From NCBI GenBank assembly GCA_027027485.1, contig JALVLL010000266.1, forward strand, positions 1-6,921: DNA of 6,921 nucleotides, read 5' to 3'. This document shows, piece after piece, positions 1-4,133 of this stretch (the stretch's first letter is position 1; every line of letters begins with the position of its first letter). The notes beneath the pieces were generated by a model. It had not been told where the DNA came from. It saw nothing but the letters and a program-made list of their open reading frames with translations, and searched no databases. A program made the translations under genes and the position numbers. Origin of the DNA: Candidatus Bipolaricaulota bacterium (GTDB lineage Bacteria > Bipolaricaulota > Bipolaricaulia > Bipolaricaulales > Bipolaricaulaceae).

Positions 1-586
1 CTTCAAGCTCCACATACCGGCAGCCAAGCTCCTCCTCGAGGTGGGGCTTTCTGGTGCGGGAATGGTAAAGGATCCGCATCTTGAAGCACCTTGCCCTGCG
101 GGCCACTTCGGACCCGATCCGCCCGAGGCCCACGACCCCCAGCGTAGCCCCCCACACATCCCGGCCGAGATACGGGGGCATGAAGGTCCAGCCCGGGAAG
201 CCCTCAGCCCGGAGGCGCCGATCCAACTCCACCACCCGCCGGGCCACCGCCAACATCAGCGCGAACGCGAGATCGGCCACGGTGTCCGTGAGGACCCCCG
301 GGGTGTTCAGCACCAAAACCTTTCGGGCGTTGGCCTCGGCGAGGTCGATGTTGTCCACCCCGACCCCGAGGTTGGCGACCACCTTGAGCCCCGGGGCCGC
401 GGCGAAGACCTCCCGGTCCACCCGGGTGGAGAGGGGGCAGATGAGGACATCGGCCCCGGAGACGCCCCGGAGGAGCTCCTCCTTCCCGATCACGTCCCCG
501 GGGTACATCCCCACCTCATGCCCCGCGGCCTCGAGCTTTTCCACCTCCTCGGGGAATATCCTGCAGCTTATGAAGATCCTCGCCAT
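1..586 (-). CDS. D-2-hydroxyacid dehydrogenase, glyoxylate reductase (GyaR)-like, 3' end missing
   Basis: This is an NAD(P)H-dependent D-isomer 2-hydroxyacid dehydrogenase, a cytosolic enzyme that interconverts 2-oxo acids and D-2-hydroxy acids, most likely glyoxylate/glycolate or hydroxypyruvate/D-glycerate. The 195 visible residues hold the N-terminal substrate-domain half, the family stretch GVGVDNID (74-81), NTPGVLTDTVADLAFALML (94-112), and the start of the nucleotide-binding Rossmann fold with GLGRIG (153-158). SRTRKP follows at 176-181, a form I associate with archaeal and thermophile glyoxylate reductases. The catalytic Arg, Glu and His lie beyond the left edge, so the enzyme cannot be checked as active. 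The ATG at 586 is preceded by AAGGGGCG, which overlaps the stop of the upstream permease gene; the gap is 8 bases, so it is the last visible gene of the leftward operon. Phosphoglycerate dehydrogenase (SerA) is an alternative assignment, but the N-terminal region looks more GyaR-like. The family call is firm and the substrate is inferred. Confidence 0.93.
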   Translation of the reverse strand, partial: MARIFISCRIFPEEVEKLEAAGHEVGMYPGDVIGKEELLRGVSGADVLICPLSTRVDREVFAAAPGLKVVANLGVGVDNIDLAEANARKVLVLNTPGVLTDTVADLAFALMLAVARRVVELDRRLRAEGFPGWTFMPPYLGRDVWGATLGVVGLGRIGSEVARRARCFKMRILYHSRTRKPHLEEELGCRYVELE

Positions 587-594
587 ATCGCCCC

Positions 595-1767
595 TTACTC
601 GTAGCGCAGGGCCTCCACGGGGTCCAACTTGGCCGCGGACCGGGCCGGAAGCAGCCCCGCAAGACACCCTACAAGGAACGAAAAGCCCAACGCCCCCACC
701 ACGAGCCACCAGGGGATCCCGAACTCCAGGACCTTCGCGCCGAGCGAGGCCCTGGCCGCGATCACGGCTACGACGTTGAGCAGGGCCCCTATCACCGTGC
801 CCAGGGCCCCTCCCACGAGACCCATGAGCCCCGACTCGAGGAGGAAGATGAGGAGGATCTGGGAGTTCCGGGCGCCCACGGCCTTCATCACCCCGATCTC
901 CCGGGTGCGCTCCAGGACCGCAGTGTACATGGTGTTCATCACCCCGATCCCGCCCACCAGGAGCGAGATCCCCGCGATCCCGCCCAGGAACGCCCTCAGG
1001 ATCCCCAACGCCCGCTGCACCGCCTCGTGGATCTCCTCCATGGTCTGCACCGAAAGATCCCGACGACCCCGACTTTTATAGAGAAACTCCTCCACTCGTT
1101 TCGCCACCTCGCCCACGTCGTACCCGGGCCTCGCCCGCACCAGGACCATGGAGACGCCCTTTATCCCGAGAAGCTCCCGCATGGCGGCCAGGGGCATGAG
1201 GATCGATTCCCCACGTACATTCAGGCGGTCCTCCGCACTGTAGATCCCCACCACGGTGAAGGGATGGCCCTCGATCTCCAGGATATCCCCGACGCCGAGG
1301 CCCAGTTCCTTGGCCACCTCGCTCCCCAGGACCACCGCGTCCCGCTCGTCCGGGCCGAACCTCCGCCCCTCGACCTCCAATTTGAAGAAGTCGAAGATAT
1401 TCCCCGAGACCCCGAGGGCATCGAGGAATCCCTCGTTCCCATCGGCCTTCACGTAGACGCTCTGGTAGCTTATGAGCCCGATCTCCCCCACCCCCTCCAC
1501 CCGGGAGAGGGCATCGAGGTCGATCTCGAAGGAGGCGGTAAGGCTCGTGGGGCCCCCGAAGCCCCCGCCGACCTCCCCGGGGAAGATCATCATCACATCG
1601 TACCCGAGATCCTCGAAGGACCGCTCCACCGCGAGCTGCATGGAGATCCCCAGGGAGATCAGGGCCACCACGGCGGTGATCCCGATGAGGACCCCGATGA
1701 TGGTGAGCCAGCTCCGCTTTTTCCGGTGGAGGAGGCCACGCAGGGCGATGCGGAAGAGGTCAAACAT
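595..1767 (-). CDS. MacB/FtsX-type ABC transporter permease
   Basis: This 390-residue membrane protein has the MacB/LolC/FtsX fold: one N-terminal transmembrane helix (about 20-44), a large extracytoplasmic domain (about 45-255), and three C-terminal helices (about 259-282, 303-335 and 353-373). The cytoplasmic stretch RTREIGVMKAVGA (287-299) is the family coupling segment that contacts the ATPase, and the C-terminal PARSAAKLDPVEALRYE (374-390) is the usual family ending. Such permeases do not move substrate through a channel. They convert ATP hydrolysis into movement of the periplasmic domain (mechanotransmission), which serves lipoprotein release, peptide or toxin export, or cell-wall enzyme control. 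Its partner is the ATPase gene just upstream, which it overlaps by 8 bases. The ATG at 1767 has a full GGAGGTGA ribosome site. No separate MacA-like adaptor is visible nearby. The family is clear; the substrate is unknown. Confidence 0.95.
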   Translation of the reverse strand: MFDLFRIALRGLLHRKKRSWLTIIGVLIGITAVVALISLGISMQLAVERSFEDLGYDVMMIFPGEVGGGFGGPTSLTASFEIDLDALSRVEGVGEIGLISYQSVYVKADGNEGFLDALGVSGNIFDFFKLEVEGRRFGPDERDAVVLGSEVAKELGLGVGDILEIEGHPFTVVGIYSAEDRLNVRGESILMPLAAMRELLGIKGVSMVLVRARPGYDVGEVAKRVEEFLYKSRGRRDLSVQTMEEIHEAVQRALGILRAFLGGIAGISLLVGGIGVMNTMYTAVLERTREIGVMKAVGARNSQILLIFLLESGLMGLVGGALGTVIGALLNVVAVIAARASLGAKVLEFGIPWWLVVGALGFSFLVGCLAGLLPARSAAKLDPVEALRYE

Positions 1768-2458
1768 CTGTCACCTCCACGATGCGCCCGTCCCGGATCC
1801 TGAGGTGCCGGCCAGCACACGCGGCCACCTCGGGGTCATGGGTGACCACCACCACGGCCACCCCTTCCCGGTTCGCCTCGGAGATGAGGGAGAGGATCCC
1901 CTTGCCGGTCTCGGAATCGAGGTTCCCGGTGGGCTCATCGGCCAAAAGCAGCTCCGGGGAGTTGGCCAGGGCCCGGGCGATGGCCACCCGCTGCTGCTCC
2001 CCGCCCGAAAGCTCAGAGGGAAGGTGCCTCTCCCTTTCCGAAAGCCCCACCCGGGAAAGGAGCTCCCGGGCCCGTCGCAGCCGTTCCCGCCGCGGCACCC
2101 CGGCGAAGACCATGGGGAGCTCCACGTTCTCGAGGGCGCTCAGGTTCGGCGAGAGGTTGAAGGATTGGAAGACGAAGCCCACTTTGCGGTTCCGGATCCG
2201 GGCCAAGGCGGCGGGCCTGAGCCGCGCGATGTCCTCCCCCTCGAAGAGGACCCTCCCCTCAGTGGGCCGATCCAGGCACCCCATGAGGTGGAGGAGGGTG
2301 GACTTCCCCGAGCCCGAGGGCCCCATCACCGCCAAGAACTCCCCCCGTGCCACCTCCAGGTCCACCCCTCGCAGGGCCTGCACCTCTATCCTCCGGCGCC
2401 GGCCCATGCGGTAGACCTTCCAAACCCCCTCCAGCGCTACGATTACCCCATCCTTCAT
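1760..2458 (-). CDS. ABC transporter ATP-binding protein, LolD/MacB type
   Basis: This is the cytoplasmic ATPase of the exporter, 232 residues, the normal length for a stand-alone LolD/MacB-type subunit. All nucleotide-binding motifs are intact: Walker A GPSGSGKST (46-54), Q-loop glutamine Q98 in VFQSFNL, the signature LSGGEQ (150-155) followed by QRVAIARAL, Walker B LLLADE (170-175) with catalytic E175, the D-loop GNLD (178-181) and the switch histidine H207 in VTHD. The VFQSFNL and DEPTGNLD forms are typical of this subfamily. Its gene begins inside the end of the exported-protein gene (ATGA overlap, 4 bases) and ends 8 bases inside the permease gene, so the three proteins are probably made together by coupled translation. 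The purine stretch GAGGGG lies only about 2 bases before the ATG at 2458, so independent initiation is likely weak. It should dimerise and work with the adjacent MacB-type permease. Confidence 0.96.
   Translation of the reverse strand: MKDGVIVALEGVWKVYRMGRRRRIEVQALRGVDLEVARGEFLAVMGPSGSGKSTLLHLMGCLDRPTEGRVLFEGEDIARLRPAALARIRNRKVGFVFQSFNLSPNLSALENVELPMVFAGVPRRERLRRARELLSRVGLSERERHLPSELSGGEQQRVAIARALANSPELLLADEPTGNLDSETGKGILSLISEANREGVAVVVVTHDPEVAACAGRHLRIRDGRIVEVTDV
1771..1778 (-). promoter_or_regulatory. Strong ribosome binding site for the permease gene
   Basis: The minus strand reads GGAGGTGA, an exact complement of the bacterial 16S rRNA tail, with the GGAGG core six bases before the permease ATG at 1767. 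It lies within the last codons of the ATPase gene and supports a bacterial origin. Confidence 0.75.
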
Positions 2459-3030
2459 GGCCCCTCGTGCACGAACTCCACGAGCTTTATCTCCAGGAGG
2501 GCGGAATACCCCTCCCCGCTCCTTTCCTCCACGAGGACGTAGGGCGGGAAGGGGAGGAAGGGCTGGTGGGATGGCTCAGGCACGTAGACCGTCACTTTCA
2601 GGTCGGGGAAGCGGGGGTGCAGGAGCCGCGCCACCACCACCGGGATGCCGAGGAAGGTCCTTTGGTCTTCGGTCACGAGGCGCGCCCTATCCCGGAGGAT
2701 GTAGGTCTTTCCCGGCTCGATCTCCCTCCCCCAAAGGGAAAAGATGGGGAAGACGGCCTCCATGGCCTTCGGGAAGGCCACCTGCATCCATCCGCCGAGG
2801 AGCGAAAACCCCTGGGACGGGACGCTACGCGATACGGAGAACCCGACCTCGTACCGCCCGTCCCGGGGCACCACCTCGATGGTCCAAGTGGAGGTCGGCT
2901 CCGCCCCGGAGCGGATCTCGTACCGCAGGAGGGTATACCCGCCGGGGTAGGGGAGCCCGGGGAAGGGGCCCTGTCCCAGGGACGAGAGCCCCACAGCCAC
3001 CAACACGATCGCCGCAAGCGATTTCCTCAT
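2455..3030 (-). CDS. Exported protein of unknown function, first gene of ABC exporter operon
   Basis: I do not recognise the family. The 191-residue product begins with a clear signal peptide: positive MRKS, a hydrophobic run at about 5-18, and a likely signal peptidase I site near residues 19-21 (LGQG). There is no cysteine anywhere, so it is neither a lipoprotein nor disulfide-bonded. The mature part alternates hydrophobic and charged residues in short stretches, which suggests beta structure, and has a proline-rich segment near 153-166. There is no second membrane helix. In-frame GTG (3039) and ATG (3036) codons exist upstream, but ATG at 3030 is preceded by AGGTGAT with about 5 bases of spacing, a textbook site that would be destroyed as an RBS if translation began earlier. 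Its gene overlaps the ATPase gene by 4 bases. It may be a periplasmic partner, sensor or substrate of the MacB-like exporter. A distant DUF3108-like or lipoprotein-chaperone-like fold is possible but not shown. Confidence 0.82.
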   Translation of the reverse strand: MRKSLAAIVLVAVGLSSLGQGPFPGLPYPGGYTLLRYEIRSGAEPTSTWTIEVVPRDGRYEVGFSVSRSVPSQGFSLLGGWMQVAFPKAMEAVFPIFSLWGREIEPGKTYILRDRARLVTEDQRTFLGIPVVVARLLHPRFPDLKVTVYVPEPSHQPFLPFPPYVLVEERSGEGYSALLEIKLVEFVHEGP

Positions 3031-3035
3031 CGGCA

Positions 3036-3041
3036 TCACCT
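3036..3041 (-). promoter_or_regulatory. Ribosome binding site deciding the start of the exported protein
   Basis: The minus strand reads AGGTGA five bases before the ATG at 3030. It overlaps the two alternative in-frame starts (3036 and 3039), neither of which has a comparable upstream purine site, so it selects the 191-residue form. Confidence 0.7.
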
Positions 3042-3065
3042 GAGAGCTTTCATCCCAAAGGGCAA

Positions 3066-3074
3066 ACTATACCA
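3066..3074 (-). promoter_or_regulatory. Extended -10 promoter candidate for the leftward operon
   Basis: The minus strand reads TGGTATAGT: a TATAGT -10 box (5 of 6 consensus bases) preceded by the TGn extension. No good -35 hexamer sits 17 bases upstream (CTGCGG), which the extended -10 could compensate. Transcription would begin near 3058, giving a leader of about 28 bases before the exported-protein ATG. This is inferred from pattern only. Confidence 0.45.
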
Positions 3075-3078
3075 ACTA

Positions 3079-3105
3079 TTGCAACACGCCGCAGCGGCCT
3101 TTAAT
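3079..3105 (+). promoter_or_regulatory. Promoter candidate for the rightward operon
   Basis: A TTGCAA -35-like box (3079-3084, 4 of 6 consensus bases) is followed after 15 bases by TTTAAT (3100-3105, 5 of 6 of the -10 consensus). The spacer is shorter than the usual 17. Transcription would begin near 3112, giving a very short leader just long enough for the ribosome site at 3114-3120. It is one of the few AT-rich patches in the window, which supports a promoter role, but the exact boxes are uncertain. Confidence 0.35.
3088..3098. promoter_or_regulatory. Small palindrome between divergent promoters, possible operator
   Basis: GCCGC and GCGGC flank a single central base, forming an 11-base inverted repeat inside the spacer of the rightward promoter candidate and about 14 bases upstream of the leftward extended -10. 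A bound regulator here could affect both operons. Five-base GC arms are common by chance in DNA of this composition, so this is a suggestion from position. Confidence 0.25.
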
Positions 3106-3113
3106 TTGGTAAT

Positions 3114-3120
3114 GAGGTGA
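3114..3120 (+). promoter_or_regulatory. Ribosome binding site of the thiamine-binding protein gene
   Basis: GAGGTGA lies six bases before the ATG at 3127, a strong bacterial site that fixes the start of the first gene of the rightward operon. Confidence 0.7.
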
Positions 3121-3126
3121 CCGTGG

Positions 3127-3450
3127 ATGATCGCGGAGTTCACCATCTCGCCCATCGGCGTCGGGGAGAGCCTCAGCGGGTACGTGGCCAAGGTGATCGA
3201 TCTCGTGGACAAAAGCGGCCTCCCCTACCTCCTCACCCCCATGGGGACCATCGTGGAGGGGGAGTGGGACGAGGTCATGGACTTGATCAAGCGCTGCCAC
3301 TGCCTGATGCTCGAGATGGCGCCCCGGGTGACCACCCGCATCTACATCGACGACCGGCCAGGGCGGAAGGGGCTCCTCGAACACAAGACCAGGTCGGTGG
3401 AGGAAAAGCTCGGACGCCCTATAAGGCGGACCAGGCTTGAGGCTGGTTAA
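3127..3450 (+). CDS. MTH1187/YqgV family (UPF0045) thiamine-binding protein
   Basis: This small cytosolic protein of 107 residues has the expected length for the MTH1187/YqgV family (UPF0045/DUF77), a ferredoxin-like fold that forms tetramers and has been reported to bind thiamine or a thiamine precursor. The N-terminal EFTISPIGVGESLSGYV (4-20), the central SGLPYLLTPMGTIVEG (30-45) and the C-terminal GRKGLLEHKTRSVEEKLG (79-96) follow the family pattern closely. It has no catalytic motif. Its role is probably binding or buffering a thiamine-related ligand, but this is poorly established even in studied members. It is the first gene of the rightward operon, and its last 14 bases overlap the start of the pseudouridine synthase gene. 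No thiamine pathway genes or TPP riboswitch are visible nearby, so the context neither supports nor contradicts the ligand. The family is confident; the function is inferred. Confidence 0.93.
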   Translation: MIAEFTISPIGVGESLSGYVAKVIDLVDKSGLPYLLTPMGTIVEGEWDEVMDLIKRCHCLMLEMAPRVTTRIYIDDRPGRKGLLEHKTRSVEEKLGRPIRRTRLEAG

Positions 3451-4132
3451 GTTCCTGCAGGCGGCCGGGGTGGCTTCGCGCCGGAGGGCGGATGAACTCA
3501 TCCGCTCCGGGGCCGTACGGGTAAACGGGGAGGTGGTGCGCGAGCCCTGGCACGAGGTGGACCCCGCGCGGGACACCGTGGAGGTGGACGGCCGCCGCAT
3601 CGAGCCGAGGATCACGAAGTACTACTTCAAGTTCTACAAGCCCCGGGGGGTCGTGAGTACCCTCCGCGATCCCCACGCGAAAAGGACCCTCTCCGACTAC
3701 ATCCCCGAGGGCCTCAGGCTCGTCCCCGCCGGGAGGCTCGACCAGGACTCCGAGGGCCTCATGATCCTCACCGACGATGGTGACCTCGTGTACCGGCTCA
3801 CCCACCCGAGGTTCGAGGTCCCCAAACGTTACCGGGTGGTATTGGATCGGTACGTGGAGAAGGCGGATATCGAGCGGCTCGCCGGGGGGATCGAGCTCGA
3901 GGACGGGCCGTTCATCCCCGATGGGATAAGGAGGCTTGGGCCCCGGGAGGTGGAGCTCGTGATCCACGAGGGGAGGAAAAGGGAAATCCGCCGGGCCTTC
4001 CGGGAGCTGGGATATCGGGTGGTGAGGCTCGTCAGGGTGGCCCTGGGGCCGGTGGAGCTCGGGGACCTGCGGCCCGGGGAGCTCCGCCCCTTGGACGAGA
4101 GGGAGCTACGGGAGCTGGGGGTAGGGGGGTGA
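3437..4132 (+). CDS. RsuA/RluB/RluE/RluF-family rRNA pseudouridine synthase
   Basis: This enzyme isomerises a specific uridine in ribosomal RNA to pseudouridine. At 231 residues it has the family's usual length. An N-terminal S4 RNA-binding domain (about 2-60; FLQAAGVASRRRADELI and RSGAVRVNG) is followed by the catalytic domain (about 62-225). The catalytic aspartate is D102 in GRLDQDSEGLMILTDDG (99-115); later landmarks are PKRYRVV (133-139) and HEGRKREIRRAF (177-188). The start must be TTG at 3437: the frame is closed by a TAA at 3422-3424 and the S4 domain begins immediately. AAGGCGG about seven bases upstream can serve as the ribosome site. The gene overlaps the thiamine-binding protein gene by 14 bases and lies one base before reverse gyrase. 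Whether the target is in 16S (RsuA-like) or 23S (RluB-like) rRNA cannot be settled from sequence alone. The family is bacterial, which helps rule out an archaeal source. Confidence 0.95.
   Translation: MRLVKFLQAAGVASRRRADELIRSGAVRVNGEVVREPWHEVDPARDTVEVDGRRIEPRITKYYFKFYKPRGVVSTLRDPHAKRTLSDYIPEGLRLVPAGRLDQDSEGLMILTDDGDLVYRLTHPRFEVPKRYRVVLDRYVEKADIERLAGGIELEDGPFIPDGIRRLGPREVELVIHEGRKREIRRAFRELGYRVVRLVRVALGPVELGDLRPGELRPLDERELRELGVGG
4101..4129 (+). other. G-quadruplex-compatible G tract at the reverse gyrase start
   Basis: Four runs of three or more G (4101-4103, 4110-4112, 4117-4121, 4124-4129) are separated by loops of 6, 4 and 2 bases, meeting the usual quadruplex pattern. The last run is also the ribosome site of reverse gyrase (GGGGGGTGA before GTG at 4134). 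Structure here could limit initiation and melt at high temperature, but similar patterns occur elsewhere in this GC-rich DNA (for example 5164-5192), so function is unproven. Confidence 0.3.
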
Positions 4133-4133
4133 C

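Noticed and set aside
587..594. Possible terminator or promoter between permease and dehydrogenase genes
   Set aside because: Only 8 bases, holding just the ribosome site; the genes look co-transcribed.
41..779. Two plus-strand frames (41-604, 81-779) opposite the dehydrogenase and the permease end
   Set aside because: Low-complexity Pro/Arg/His translations, no ribosome sites of note, and the minus strand reads a clear GyaR-like protein.
1472..2542. Long plus-strand open frame of 356 codons antisense to the permease and ATPase genes
   Set aside because: It is a by-product of high GC; the translation is rich in Pro, His, Gly and Arg with no recognisable motif, and the opposite strand carries intact ABC ATPase and permease motifs.
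2347..3120. Plus-strand frames (2347-3120, 2457-3104) opposite the exported protein
   Set aside because: Pro/Gly/Arg-rich shadows; the minus-strand gene has a signal peptide, a good ribosome site and operon overlaps on the downstream side.
3076..3967. Minus-strand frames opposite the thiamine-binding and pseudouridine synthase genes
   Set aside because: His/Pro/Gly-rich shadows that would cross the divergent promoter region; the plus strand holds conserved families.
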